From Opitutaceae bacterium (lineage in GTDB: Bacteria; Verrucomicrobiota; Verrucomicrobiia; Opitutales; Opitutaceae): a stretch of 18,479 bases of DNA. Positions within the stretch are counted from its first letter, which is position 1, and each line of letters opens with the position of its first letter. The position numbers were made by a program, and so were the translations under genes. The stretch is from positions 1 to 18,479 of the forward strand of contig RGAX01000034.1 in assembly GCA_009919985.1 (NCBI GenBank), given 5' to 3'. Positions 1 through 7,748 of this stretch are shown here, piece after piece. The notes beneath the pieces are model-generated. The model was given only the letters and a program-made list of their open reading frames with translations, made no database searches and was not told the DNA's origin.

Positions 1-180
1 TTTCGCCACGTGGAAAAAACCACCGCCACACTCCCCCAGCACTTCACCGTCCGCCGTGTGCACCGCGTAAAAATTCCGCCGCAACTCGCACACCACACGC
101 GCCGGCTCCAGCCCAGCCGCCCCGTGCGGGGCAAACGCGAGGGCCAAGGCATCGTGCCAGCCGAGTTCAGCGAGTGTCAT
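1..180 (-). CDS. rsgA: Ribosome small-subunit-dependent GTPase A, N-terminal fragment (runs off left edge)
   Basis: The minus strand reads open for 60 codons from an ATG at 180 to the window edge. It begins MTLAELGWHDALALAFAPHG and continues with AGLEPARV, a Y-V dipeptide and a GEVLGE stretch. This pattern (LGW near the start, GL-PARV about residue 22-29, then a short beta strand with DGE) matches what I know of the N-terminal OB-fold of RsgA. RsgA is a circularly permuted GTPase that binds the 30S subunit late in its maturation. The GTPase and zinc domains lie outside the window, so the call rests on the OB-fold alone. No Shine-Dalgarno is visible upstream. A TATTAA hexamer on the minus strand (190-195) lies nine bases before the start and could be a -10 element, giving an almost leaderless mRNA. 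The gene diverges from the DUF2293 gene. Confidence 0.72.
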   Translation of the reverse strand, partial: MTLAELGWHDALALAFAPHGAAGLEPARVVCELRRNFYAVHTADGEVLGECGGGFFHVAK

Positions 181-299
181 ACCCGCATCTTAATAGAACG
201 ATCACGTCCGAAGCCAGCGCGCAGCGAAAAATTCTAATCGAGTCCCGCGAACTCAGGGTTGCTGCTTGAGCTTCCGCGCGGACCTTTATCCCCTCGCAA

Positions 300-1028
300 G
301 TGCCCAACGCCACCCGCGAAGTTCGTCCCAGTCAAAAACCCGGCCACGTGATCAATGAACACGCCGTGCTCGAGCTTGTACCATCGGGTTGGATCCTTCT
401 GCCACCCGGCGACTCCGCCCTCAGCCGCCGCATCAAGGCCGACGGCCCCACGTGGACCATGTCCGAGATGAAAGGCCGCAAGCGCCTCTCCCAGGGGATT
501 TGGGCTCCGGCGCATCGCATCGAAGCCCTTCGAGCCGAACTTCTGGTCGAGCGCGCCGATCCTGCACATCAACGTAAACTCGACTCCGCCCGCGACCGCC
601 GCGCCGTCGAACAAGCCGACTACGTCGAAGATTTCCGCGCCGCCGTGTTAACGTTTCTCGCCTTCCATTGCGCGCATGCTGGCGATGCCCAACGCCTCGC
701 CGATCTTATCGCCGCTCACGCCACTCCCGTAGGGAGCGGTACGGTCGCCCGCACCAAGCGCATTCCCATTCAAGAGCGCGCCGAAGCCGCCACCATCGCG
801 TGGCTCCGTCATCAGACTACCGGTTACGATCAGATGCGCATTCCCCTCATCAAGGGCCGTCGCCGCGAAGTCCGACATCTCCTCGCCCAACGTTCTCATC
901 AACTTCTGCGACTTTACCGCGAAGGTCGTCCCGTAGACCACAAGCTTTGCCCCTTACAAACTGCCCTCCGCACCGCTCGGCCCGCACCAGCCACAACCTT
1001 ATCTCCCTCGCAGGCTATGCTTTTTTAA
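300..1028 (+). CDS. DUF2293 domain-containing protein
   Basis: A 242-residue cytoplasmic protein without signal peptide or membrane segment. I recognise the DUF2293 style in two blocks. The N-terminal half has GWILLPPGD and GPTWTMSE followed by a GRK...QGIWAP stretch (about residues 30-70). The C-terminal half has ATPVGSGTVARTKRIP (about 140-155), then AWLRHQTT and a basic KGRRREVRHLLA helix, the most conserved part of the family. The function of the family is unknown, and the basic, arginine-rich C-terminus would suit nucleic-acid contact (inference). The start used is a GTG at 300 because the preceding REVRPS...GHVI segment looks native; a second in-frame GTG at 348 is possible. No Shine-Dalgarno is seen. 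It is divergent from rsgA, with 119 bases between, and lies 19 bases before the next gene. Confidence 0.7.
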   Translation: MPNATREVRPSQKPGHVINEHAVLELVPSGWILLPPGDSALSRRIKADGPTWTMSEMKGRKRLSQGIWAPAHRIEALRAELLVERADPAHQRKLDSARDRRAVEQADYVEDFRAAVLTFLAFHCAHAGDAQRLADLIAAHATPVGSGTVARTKRIPIQERAEAATIAWLRHQTTGYDQMRIPLIKGRRREVRHLLAQRSHQLLRLYREGRPVDHKLCPLQTALRTARPAPATTLSPSQAMLF

Positions 1029-1047
1029 TATCTCCCCCATCCTCACC

Positions 1048-2058
1048 ATGCTAAATACCCCACCAAATAATTCCACGCGTCGGCATTTTCTTTGCGCCAC
1101 GGCCGCCGCCGTCAGTACCGCACTTTTGCCACAAGCGCTTCGCGCAGCCGAAGCCACGCCCAAGCGACCGGCACCACGCAATGCCTTCAGCTACCGTTTT
1201 AACATCGGTGACATCGAGGCCTATTCCATCAGCGACGGTAGCATGCTTCTGCGCGAAGGCCTCGATCTCATGTGGCCCGAAGCCGCTAGACCCACAATGC
1301 GCGACGATCTTATCTCCCGCGGTGAACGCACCGATGCGCTCCCACTCTATGTCAATATCCTACTGCTTAAAATGGGGCGTGAGCTGGTCATTTTCGACGG
1401 CGGTTTTGGCCCCGGCAAAAACCCCGAGCGCGGCTGGGTATCAACGGCGCTCGCCGAGCTTGGCTTGGCGCCTGCGCAGATCACTCACGCCTTTCTCAGC
1501 CACGCGCACGTCGATCACATTGGTGGCTTTGTGACCGGCAACCACGCCGTCTTCCCAAATGCAGCGGTCTATTGCTTACGCGAAGAAGTTGATTTCTGGC
1601 GCTCACCTACGCCCGATTTCTCCCGATCCAAACGCGCCAAAGGTCCACTCCCCGGCATGATCAAAGATGCCCGTGAAAAATTCGATGTCCTCCAGTCCAA
1701 CCTACAATTTCTCCGTGACGGTGACTCCGTCCTCGGCGGCGCAGTCACGCTGCTGGCGGCCCCCGGACACACATCCGGCCACGCAATTTTTCGCATTAAA
1801 TCAGGCCGTGACTCGCTCCTGCATTTCATGGATGTGGCGCATCATCATACCTTGATGTTCACCGATCCAACGTGGGGCATCGCCTATGATCACGAACCCG
1901 TACAAGCGATCCATACTCGCCAAAAACTCTTTATCGAGCTCGCCCACTCCCACGAACGCGCCTACGGTTTCCACCTCCCTTGGCCCGGCCTCGGCCGCAT
2001 CGCTCAAACCGAACGCGGCTTTAGTTGGCAAAGCGAGCGCTGGAGCTGGGGCTTATAA
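1048..2058 (+). CDS. Tat-exported metallo-beta-lactamase-fold hydrolase
   Basis: A 336-residue protein. The N-terminus has a twin-arginine motif (S-T-R-R-H-F-L at residues 9-15) followed by an Ala-rich hydrophobic stretch and a likely cleavage near ALRA-AE (about 34), so it should be folded and metal-loaded before export to the periplasm. The metal-binding motif HAHVDH is at 152-157 (H152, H154, D156, H157). Further ligands are probably H241 in APGHTSGH, D262 in FMDVAHH and H309 in GFHLPWPG. This set is typical of binuclear-zinc MBL hydrolases, and the overall order resembles the lactonase-like branch (AHL lactonases and relatives). The substrate cannot be read from the sequence. The ATG at 1048 places the Tat signal correctly, and no Shine-Dalgarno precedes it. 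A TAATAT hexamer at 1026-1031 may be a -10 box. Confidence 0.85.
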   Translation: MLNTPPNNSTRRHFLCATAAAVSTALLPQALRAAEATPKRPAPRNAFSYRFNIGDIEAYSISDGSMLLREGLDLMWPEAARPTMRDDLISRGERTDALPLYVNILLLKMGRELVIFDGGFGPGKNPERGWVSTALAELGLAPAQITHAFLSHAHVDHIGGFVTGNHAVFPNAAVYCLREEVDFWRSPTPDFSRSKRAKGPLPGMIKDAREKFDVLQSNLQFLRDGDSVLGGAVTLLAAPGHTSGHAIFRIKSGRDSLLHFMDVAHHHTLMFTDPTWGIAYDHEPVQAIHTRQKLFIELAHSHERAYGFHLPWPGLGRIAQTERGFSWQSERWSWGL

Positions 2059-2126
2059 CTTCAGCGTCGCCAAACGTATCTCCAGCCGACGTCGTTGCGC
2101 GCAGCGCGGTTACCCGTGCTTTCATC

Positions 2127-2993
2127 ATGACGCCCTTCACTACTTTACTCACGCATCCCGGCAGCGCCCATAAAGACGAGTTCCTCGCCTGCTGTGTCCT
2201 GCTTGCCCTGCACCCCGTACCCATCGTCCGGCGTGAACCCACCGCCAGCGATTTAAACGATCCGCAGGTCGCCGTCATCGATGTCGGCCACCAGCACGAT
2301 CCCGCGCGGAATAACTTCGACCACCACCAACTCCCCAAAGATCACGCGCCCACCTGCTCGCTTTCGCTCGTTTTACAACACCTCGGAATCTACACCGACG
2401 CCCGCCAATTCTGTGAATGGCTAGAGCCCGCCGAGTGGTTCGATTGCCGCGGACCGATCAGCACGGCCAAATTTCTCGGCATCGAGCGCAACGCCCTACC
2501 CAAACTCAATTCTCCGATCGACATCACCCTACTCCGCCGCTTCGCCCTCGCCGATCGCATCGAACCCACCGCTCCGCTATGGGCGATTATGCGCATGATC
2601 GGGGAAGACCTTTTGGAGTATGTCCGCACGCTCCGCGCGCGACTCGATTTCATTGCTCAACACGCCCAAGTCTGGGAGCTCGTGCTTGGCGGCGAGCCCG
2701 CCCACATTCTTTTTCTGCCACGCACCGATCCACTGCCGGAAGAGCCTTCGATGGGCATCGAACGCTACATCGAGGCCCAAAATCTCTCCGGCAAGATCGT
2801 TGGCACCGTCGCTCCTGATCGCCGCAGCACCGGCTACGGTTTATCCCGGTTTCAAGACAACCCGCGGCTCGATTTTACGCGCATCGCGGAAGCTCCGGGT
2901 GTGCATTTCGCGCACGCACGAGGCTTCGTCGCCAAAACGTCACTCACCGATCACGCTCAAATTAAAACCCTGCTCGTTCGTGCCGGCGGCTAA
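2127..2993 (+). CDS. MYG1-family (UPF0160) DHH-type metal-dependent protein
   Basis: A 288-residue protein. The N-terminus carries the MYG1 signature THPGSAHKDE (residues 9-18, cf. THNGxFHxDE), then VIDVG at 50-54 and FDHHQ at 64-68, the DHH-like metal-binding triad motif. The end has VHFAHARGFVAKT (259-271), which matches the family's closing strand. Human MYG1 is reported as a 3'-5' exoribonuclease of nucleus and mitochondria, and bacterial members are barely studied. I therefore infer a manganese-type phosphoesterase or nuclease acting on RNA. It is close to the usual length, so the domain looks complete. The open frame extends upstream to 2025, overlapping the previous gene, but those 34 residues have no family resemblance, so I chose the ATG at 2127, right before the conserved block. 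No Shine-Dalgarno is visible. It converges with the SGNH hydrolase gene after 15 bases. Confidence 0.78.
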   Translation: MTPFTTLLTHPGSAHKDEFLACCVLLALHPVPIVRREPTASDLNDPQVAVIDVGHQHDPARNNFDHHQLPKDHAPTCSLSLVLQHLGIYTDARQFCEWLEPAEWFDCRGPISTAKFLGIERNALPKLNSPIDITLLRRFALADRIEPTAPLWAIMRMIGEDLLEYVRTLRARLDFIAQHAQVWELVLGGEPAHILFLPRTDPLPEEPSMGIERYIEAQNLSGKIVGTVAPDRRSTGYGLSRFQDNPRLDFTRIAEAPGVHFAHARGFVAKTSLTDHAQIKTLLVRAGG

Positions 2994-3008
2994 TCAACCA
3001 ACTGCGAA

Positions 3009-3734
3009 TCAGGGAAACCACGCGAGCAACCCAGCGCTCACCAAGGCGTGGCCTTTTTCGTTGGGATGATTGCGTTGCGACATTAGCGTCTCCGTTACTC
3101 CGCCGGCCGCCGCGTGCCGCTGAAACACGGCATAACTATCCACCAGCGCGACCTGGTATTCCCGCGCGAGCCCGCGAATTTGCGCAGCGTGCAAAGCCAG
3201 TTTATCAGCGGGATCAGCCCATTTTGCGGCCGTGTCTGGCGTAGGCGTGAGCAAGATGACTTTAGCGCCGCCGATTTTGGCGCGCTCGATCATCGCCCGC
3301 CACGCGCGCGACGCCCGCTCCAGGCCCATGCCGCGGTCGTTGAGACCGTAATCGATCGTGACGACATCAGGACGCAGGCTCATCACATCGCGTTCAAAAC
3401 GCAGAAGCCCTTTTTCTGAATCTTCTCCGCCGATGGCCGTCACGACGACATTGATGACCGCGTGCGGATATTTTCCTGCGAGTCCGACGCGAAGTTGGTG
3501 AGGATACGAACCGAGCGAGTTAATAACCGGGGTGTCAAAATAGCCCGCGGGCACGCTGTGCCCGTGACACACAATCATGACCGCACGATTTTTCGGCCAA
3601 TCAACTCGACTCACCGCAGCCACCTCCGCGAGGTACGTTGCCGGATCGACCGGCGCCATAAGACTTGGGTAACCTGGCTCGACGGCCAATGTTTCGACAA
3701 CTAACAGTAGCCAAAAAAACATTTTTATCTTCAT
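3009..3734 (-). CDS. Secreted SGNH/GDSL-type hydrolase
   Basis: A 241-residue protein with a signal peptide (MKIKMFFWLLLVVETLA, cleavage near residue 17-20). The SGNH blocks are in order: block I GHSVPAG with nucleophile S60, block II with the Gly-Gly pair near 102-103 (AIGGEDS), block III YGLNDRG with N132 and D133, and block V NHPNEKGH with catalytic H223. The usual Asp three residues before that His is replaced by Gln (SQRNHPN), so the enzyme may work as a Ser-His dyad or recruit another acid. Such enzymes deacylate esters, often carbohydrate acetates, in the periplasm or outside; the substrate here is unknown. The open frame continues to 3839, but the ATG at 3734 starts exactly at the signal peptide and has GGAG six bases upstream. 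It diverges from the HIT gene. Confidence 0.8.
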   Translation of the reverse strand: MKIKMFFWLLLVVETLAVEPGYPSLMAPVDPATYLAEVAAVSRVDWPKNRAVMIVCHGHSVPAGYFDTPVINSLGSYPHQLRVGLAGKYPHAVINVVVTAIGGEDSEKGLLRFERDVMSLRPDVVTIDYGLNDRGMGLERASRAWRAMIERAKIGGAKVILLTPTPDTAAKWADPADKLALHAAQIRGLAREYQVALVDSYAVFQRHAAAGGVTETLMSQRNHPNEKGHALVSAGLLAWFP

Positions 3735-3837
3735 AAGGTGCTCCACCCAAACTCGCGCCGCGGCATACGTCGATCCGCAACTAGCCCTTGCACCGGAGCA
3801 AAAAATAAAACTCATAAGCCCATGCCATATCTTACCC

Positions 3838-4266
3838 ATGACCGAACTCCCCGACTGTCTCTATTGCCGCAAAGATCAACGCCTCCAAGATCTCATGATC
3901 GAGATCGGGCCAATGCAGGTCTCCACGCTTTATCTATTTAAGGAGCAAACGTATCGCGGCCGTTGCGTCGTAGCCTACCGCGCGCACGTCAATGAGCTCT
4001 TCGAGTTACCGCCGGCTGAACTCACACTCTTCACTCAAGATGTCGCCCGCGCCGCCAAGGCGATGAAAGCCGCTTTCAATCCAGCTAAAATCAACTACGG
4101 CGCCTATTCCGATAAACTGCCACATCTGCACATGCATCTTGTGCCGAAATACGTCGATGGACCGAGTTGGGGCGCGCCGTTCGCCATGATGCCCGAGCCG
4201 AAACAACTTCTTGAGGCGACGGATTACGCCGAACTGATCGCACGTTTACGCCAGCACCTCGCTTAA
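3838..4266 (+). CDS. HIT-family nucleotide-binding protein
   Basis: A 142-residue cytoplasmic protein. The histidine triad PHLHMHLVPKY is at residues 95-105, with H96, H98 and H100; the middle or last His of the H-phi-H-phi-H motif attacks the alpha phosphate in this superfamily. An N-terminal CLYC pair (C7, C10) resembles the zinc-knuckle cysteines of some HIT proteins, but the other two zinc ligands are not obvious. Family members hydrolyse or transfer nucleotides (AMP-lysine, Ap4A, adenylylated intermediates); the exact substrate cannot be inferred. The length is normal for a single HIT domain. No Shine-Dalgarno is seen before the ATG. The region shared with the divergent hydrolase gene (3735-3837) must hold both promoters. 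It converges with the spermidine-synthase-like gene after 59 bases. Confidence 0.85.
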   Translation: MTELPDCLYCRKDQRLQDLMIEIGPMQVSTLYLFKEQTYRGRCVVAYRAHVNELFELPPAELTLFTQDVARAAKAMKAAFNPAKINYGAYSDKLPHLHMHLVPKYVDGPSWGAPFAMMPEPKQLLEATDYAELIARLRQHLA

Positions 4267-4325
4267 GTTTTCAAACGCGAATCGCACTAGCCGATGTTCC
4301 GACGCGCCCCGCGTAGACGTTAAAT

Positions 4326-5048
4326 TTAGGATGCCGCAGCAGCTGCGGTTTCGACCTCAGGTTTTGCCGGAAGCACTTTTTTATCCGCGACGTAAATCAT
4401 GTACGTCGTGCTCTTGGCGGTCGCGTGTTTTTTGACCGGAGTCGGTTTAACGTCGAATCCGCTATGGGAAAGACGGCTTTCAAACGCCTTGTCCGCGCCG
4501 GACGACCAGATGGCGACTCGTCCGCCGGGTTTGAGCGCCTGCCCGATACGCGCGATACCGCGAAGATCGTAGACCTTGGCGTTGCTGGACTGGACCATGG
4601 CGGAGGGCCCGTTGTCGATATCGAGCAAGATCGCATCATACGGCTGGCTCGCGGAGCGCGCGATGATCGAGCGGACATCTTCATTGAGAATCTTAACTCG
4701 CGGATCGTTGAGCAAGGCGCCGTTGAGCTCGCTCATGTGCGTGCGATTCCAATCAATGACTGCAGACACCAACTCGGCGACATGCACCGTGGCGTGCGCG
4801 CCGACTTTGGCCAAGACGCCTTGCAGTGTATAACCCAGTCCGAGTCCGCCGATTAGAATCCGCGCCGGGGCGGAGCGTGTGATCTCCGCCGTGGCGAGTT
4901 CGCCCAACGCGACCTCGGAAGCGGTCGCGGCGGAGTTCATGAGCTCCTTGCCGTTGACGCGAATACTGAAGCGTCCGTCGTGGGAATGCAGGGTAAGGCG
5001 GGCGCCTTCGCGCGTGTGAGCTTCGGCCAGAATGATTTGCGGTTTCAT
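4326..5048 (-). CDS. Spermidine-synthase-like SAM-binding methyltransferase-fold protein
   Basis: A 240-residue protein of the spermine/spermidine synthase-like Rossmann group. The SAM-type glycine loop ARILIGGLGLGYT is at residues 62-74. The acidic residue binding the ribose is E92 (VAELVSAV). Then follow DPRVKILNEDVRS (115-127) and LLDIDNGPSA (141-150), equivalent to the catalytic-loop region, with LKPGGRVAIWSS after it. True spermidine synthases have a longer N-terminal beta domain, which is reduced here to about 50 residues, so polyamine synthesis is doubtful and a methyltransferase of unknown target is equally likely. The C-terminus ends in a low-complexity alanine tail (AAAAAS). The frame opens at 5153, but I chose the ATG at 5048, where the conserved beta strands start; an ATG at 5066 is an alternative. 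It is divergent from trhO. Confidence 0.72.
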   Translation of the reverse strand: MKPQIILAEAHTREGARLTLHSHDGRFSIRVNGKELMNSAATASEVALGELATAEITRSAPARILIGGLGLGYTLQGVLAKVGAHATVHVAELVSAVIDWNRTHMSELNGALLNDPRVKILNEDVRSIIARSASQPYDAILLDIDNGPSAMVQSSNAKVYDLRGIARIGQALKPGGRVAIWSSGADKAFESRLSHSGFDVKPTPVKKHATAKSTTYMIYVADKKVLPAKPEVETAAAAAS

Positions 5049-5159
5049 GCGTCTACCTAAGACCATGGCAGGATCAGCGCCAGAAGCCACGCCGAACCTT
5101 ACGAAAATTTTACCTATGGTTTCAGCGCGGTTTAGGTTAGCGTTTCGCCTCATTCCACG

Positions 5160-6014
5160 ATGCCCGAGTTCATCAATATTTCTGTCTATAAATTTGCGCC
5201 ATTAACCAGCCTACCCGAACTACGTGTACGGCTGCTCCAACTCACCAAAGCGCAATGCCTGCGCGGGACGATTTTGTTGAGTACGGAGGGGATTAACCTG
5301 TTCGTCGCGGGCACCCGTACGCAAATCGATGTACTACTCGCCGCTCTCCACGCAGTCCCCGGCTTAGCTGATCTTAAGCCAAAAGAGAGTTTAAGCGAAG
5401 ATCAGCCGTTCAATCGCATGCTGGTGAAAATCAAAAAGGAAATAATCGCCTTCGGCGTTGAAGGCCTTGATCCCGCAGGTCATCCGACCCCCAAGCTACC
5501 CGCCCGGACGCTTAAACAATGGCTTGATGAGGGCCGCCCCGTGACCTTACTCGACACACGCAACGATTACGAAGTGCGCATGGGCACATTCCGCGGTGCG
5601 CGTCCCGCCGGCATAGACCATTTCCGTGATTTTCCCGCGGCCGTCGCCCGCCTGCCCGCCTCTTTAAAAAACCAACCAATCGTGATGTTTTGCACTGGAG
5701 GCATTCGCTGCGAAAAAGCTGGTCCATACATGCAACGCGAGGGTTTCACTGACGTACACCAACTCGATGGTGGCATTTTAAAGTACTTTGAACAATGCGG
5801 CGGCGCTCATTACGACGGGGAATGTTTCGTTTTCGACCGACGTGTGGGCGTTGACCCGCAATTAAAAGAGACAAAAACGGTGATGTGCTTCAATTGCCAG
5901 ATGCCCCTCACAAACGACGAACAACTGCACCCCCACTACGTCGCGGACAAAACCTGCCCCCACTGTTTTCACGGCAAACCTCAAAAAAGCCCCTTCATTA
6001 CACAGGGACTTTAG
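5160..6014 (+). CDS. trhO: tRNA uridine(34) hydroxylase, rhodanese domain
   Basis: A 284-residue protein of the YceA/TrhO family, which hydroxylates U34 in certain tRNAs using O2 on the way to 5-methoxy- or carboxymethoxy-uridine. The order is: an N-terminal acylphosphatase-like domain with the diagnostic GTILLSTEGIN (residues 36-46), a rhodanese domain with LLDTRNDYEVRMGTF (130-144), and the active-site loop FCTGGIRCEKA containing catalytic C178 (residues 177-187). The C-terminal extension has CFNC (243-246) and CPHC (266-269), a probable zinc site that many members carry. All key residues are present and the length is normal. The ATG at 5160 gives the usual family start (short, then YKF). 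No Shine-Dalgarno is seen upstream. The divergent neighbour starts 111 bases away. Confidence 0.9.
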   Translation: MPEFINISVYKFAPLTSLPELRVRLLQLTKAQCLRGTILLSTEGINLFVAGTRTQIDVLLAALHAVPGLADLKPKESLSEDQPFNRMLVKIKKEIIAFGVEGLDPAGHPTPKLPARTLKQWLDEGRPVTLLDTRNDYEVRMGTFRGARPAGIDHFRDFPAAVARLPASLKNQPIVMFCTGGIRCEKAGPYMQREGFTDVHQLDGGILKYFEQCGGAHYDGECFVFDRRVGVDPQLKETKTVMCFNCQMPLTNDEQLHPHYVADKTCPHCFHGKPQKSPFITQGL

Positions 6015-6106
6015 AACTCAAACACCCGACCACCTGTGACCAGGCTCCGGCTGACAACGGTGCTCGTTAATATTTCCGCGTTACCTTTCCTGAAACGCTA
6101 CGTCAT

Positions 6107-6147
6107 TTGAAAGACGGCCATTTATCAAATAAGCGAATAATTATAGT
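6107..6147 (+). promoter_or_regulatory. AT-rich candidate promoter region of the efflux operon
   Basis: The 190-base gap between trhO and the adaptor gene holds an unusually AT-rich block. It contains a TTGAAA hexamer (6107-6112) and two near-consensus -10 hexamers, AATAAT (6136-6141) and TATAGT (6142-6147). The TTGAAA is too far (23-29 bases) from these to pair ideally, so the exact promoter is uncertain. The rest of the gap shows no gene and no clear hairpin. Confidence 0.3.
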
Positions 6148-6204
6148 TCACTCGCAGGCCAAAATCCTCCTCCCTAATTTTTTCCCTAAGCCCCCCTTCC
6201 ACGT

Positions 6205-7713
6205 ATGTCCAAAGCGCGCAGCACCAGCGGTCTCATCATAACTCTCACACTTATCGCAGCCGTCAGCATCGGCTCATGGTTTTATTTCCGTACCAGCGGG
6301 GAAAAAAACCCCGAGTTTAACAGTACCAAGGTTTCTCGCGGTGACGTCCAACAAGTCGTCACAGCCACAGGCGGCCTTGAAGCGGTCACCAGCGTCGATG
6401 TATCCTCCCAGATCTCCGGGCTCATCGTTGAAATCAACGTGGATTATAACTCTGCCGTGAAAAAAGGCCAGGTTCTCGCCAAACTCGATGCAGCGACCTA
6501 CGAATCGCGCCTCAATTCGGCCAAAGCCCAACTCGCGAACACCACCGCCAATTTCAATCTTATCCGACTTAACACCGAACGCACCCGAGGCCTGCGCTCC
6601 CAGAACCTCGTTTCTCAAGCCGAGCTCGATCAAGCCGAGGCCCAACTCGCACAATCCCAAGCCCAGATGCTGATCCAGCAAGCCGCAGTAGACACAGCCA
6701 AAGTCGACCTCGCCCGTTGCACCATATATTCTCCTATAGACGGCATTGTGATCGACCGCATCGCCCTCGTCGGCAAGACGGTCTCCGCCAGCACCAGCGC
6801 CCCCACCCTTTTCACCATCGCGAACGATCTTTCCCAGATGCAAATCAGCGCCGCCGTTGCCGAAGCCGATATCGGCAACATCGAGGACAAACAAAACGTC
6901 AACTTCACCGTGGACGCCTACCCTAGCCGCCAATTCCGCGGGCGCATTTCCCAGATCCGCAACGCGCCCAAGACACAGTCTAACGTTGTTACCTACGAGA
7001 CCATCATAGACGTCCGCAACGACGACCTAAAGCTCAAGCCCGGAATGACGGCCAACGTATCTATCATCATCGCCCAACGTACCGGCACCCTGAAAGTCAG
7101 CAATAGCGCCCTTCGCGTCCGCATTCCCGAAAATCTTCTCCCTCCCCCAGCGCCCGTTGTTGCCGCCAAAAACGCCAATGGCCAAGCAACTCCCGGTGCC
7201 ACCTCAAAAACCGAAGCACCCAAACCCCTCACTGACGAACAACGCCGCACCGCCATGCGCGAGATCATGCGCGAGGTTGGCTTCTCATTCGGTGCCGGCG
7301 GACCGCCATCGGCCGACGTGATCGCCAAAATGGAAGCTCTCGCCAAGGAACGTGGCCTTGATCTCGACTTCAGTCGCATGAGCGGAGGCGGCCGCGGCGG
7401 TGGTGGTGGTGGTGGTAATCGCGGCGCCACTGCGCCAGCATCCAACACACCCGTCACGCGGACTCTCTACAAACTCGTAGGCACCGATCCGAAGACGCAG
7501 AAACCCGAACCTGTCCAAGTCAAACTCGGCATCTCAGATGGCATCGCCACGGAGATCATCGAAGGCGTGACCGAAGGCGATCTCCTCGTCACCAGCGTGT
7601 CGATTCCGGGCGTTACTCCTGCCTCAGCGCCCCAAGCCGGCGCGCCCAGCGCACTCACTGGCAACCGCGGCTTCGGCGGCGGTGGTAGCAGTAGTGGCGG
7701 TCGTGGCCGATAA
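6205..7713 (+). CDS. MacA-like periplasmic adaptor (membrane-fusion protein) of ABC/RND-type efflux system
   Basis: A 502-residue HlyD/MacA-family adaptor that links an inner-membrane pump to an outer-membrane channel. There is an N-terminal membrane anchor (about residues 9-28). The biotinyl-lipoyl half IV.VSSQISGLIVEI lies near 60-80, a coiled-coil hairpin at about 100-170 (many Leu/Ala/Gln heptads), the second lipoyl half YSPIDGIVI at 175-183, and a beta barrel to about 298. A roughly 120-residue, Pro/Ala/Gly-rich insert follows (about 305-420), with a Gly run SGGGRGGGGGGGNRG at 393-407, before the membrane-proximal domain resumes (PVQVKLGISDG, 436-446). The C-terminus is Gly/Ser-rich as well. 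The insert makes the protein over 100 residues longer than E. coli MacA. It is followed after 35 bases by the ABC ATPase and then the permease, so the three form one operon. Confidence 0.87.
   Translation: MSKARSTSGLIITLTLIAAVSIGSWFYFRTSGEKNPEFNSTKVSRGDVQQVVTATGGLEAVTSVDVSSQISGLIVEINVDYNSAVKKGQVLAKLDAATYESRLNSAKAQLANTTANFNLIRLNTERTRGLRSQNLVSQAELDQAEAQLAQSQAQMLIQQAAVDTAKVDLARCTIYSPIDGIVIDRIALVGKTVSASTSAPTLFTIANDLSQMQISAAVAEADIGNIEDKQNVNFTVDAYPSRQFRGRISQIRNAPKTQSNVVTYETIIDVRNDDLKLKPGMTANVSIIIAQRTGTLKVSNSALRVRIPENLLPPPAPVVAAKNANGQATPGATSKTEAPKPLTDEQRRTAMREIMREVGFSFGAGGPPSADVIAKMEALAKERGLDLDFSRMSGGGRGGGGGGGNRGATAPASNTPVTRTLYKLVGTDPKTQKPEPVQVKLGISDGIATEIIEGVTEGDLLVTSVSIPGVTPASAPQAGAPSALTGNRGFGGGGSSSGGRGR
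7399..7416 (+). repeat. (GGT)6 trinucleotide repeat inside the adaptor gene
   Basis: Six tandem GGT units encode part of the glycine run of the adaptor. Slippage by whole units would lengthen or shorten the linker without shifting the frame. Confidence 0.8.
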
Positions 7714-7748
7714 AAACCCCTGCCCCTGCAACTACCTGCTTACCGCTC

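Noticed and set aside
234..614. 126-codon minus-strand open frame opposite the DUF2293 gene
   Set aside because: It is antisense to a conserved-looking gene and has no recognisable motif; such shadow frames are common in GC-rich DNA.
2025..2126. Upstream extension of the MYG1-family frame
   Set aside because: It overlaps the MBL gene, shows no family resemblance, and the ATG at 2127 is right before the conserved motif.
4302..4314. ACGCG-CCC-CGCGT hairpin between the convergent HIT and spermidine-synthase-like genes
   Set aside because: The stem is only five base pairs and no T-tract follows, so it is not a credible terminator.
6274..6933. 219-codon minus-strand open frame opposite the MacA-like adaptor gene
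   Set aside because: It mirrors the coding pattern of the adaptor; composition is Gly/Leu-rich nonsense and no ribosome site or family is seen.
7399..7416. GGT repeat as a CRISPR-like or structural repeat
   Set aside because: It is a single short in-frame tract coding for glycine in the adaptor, with no spacers.
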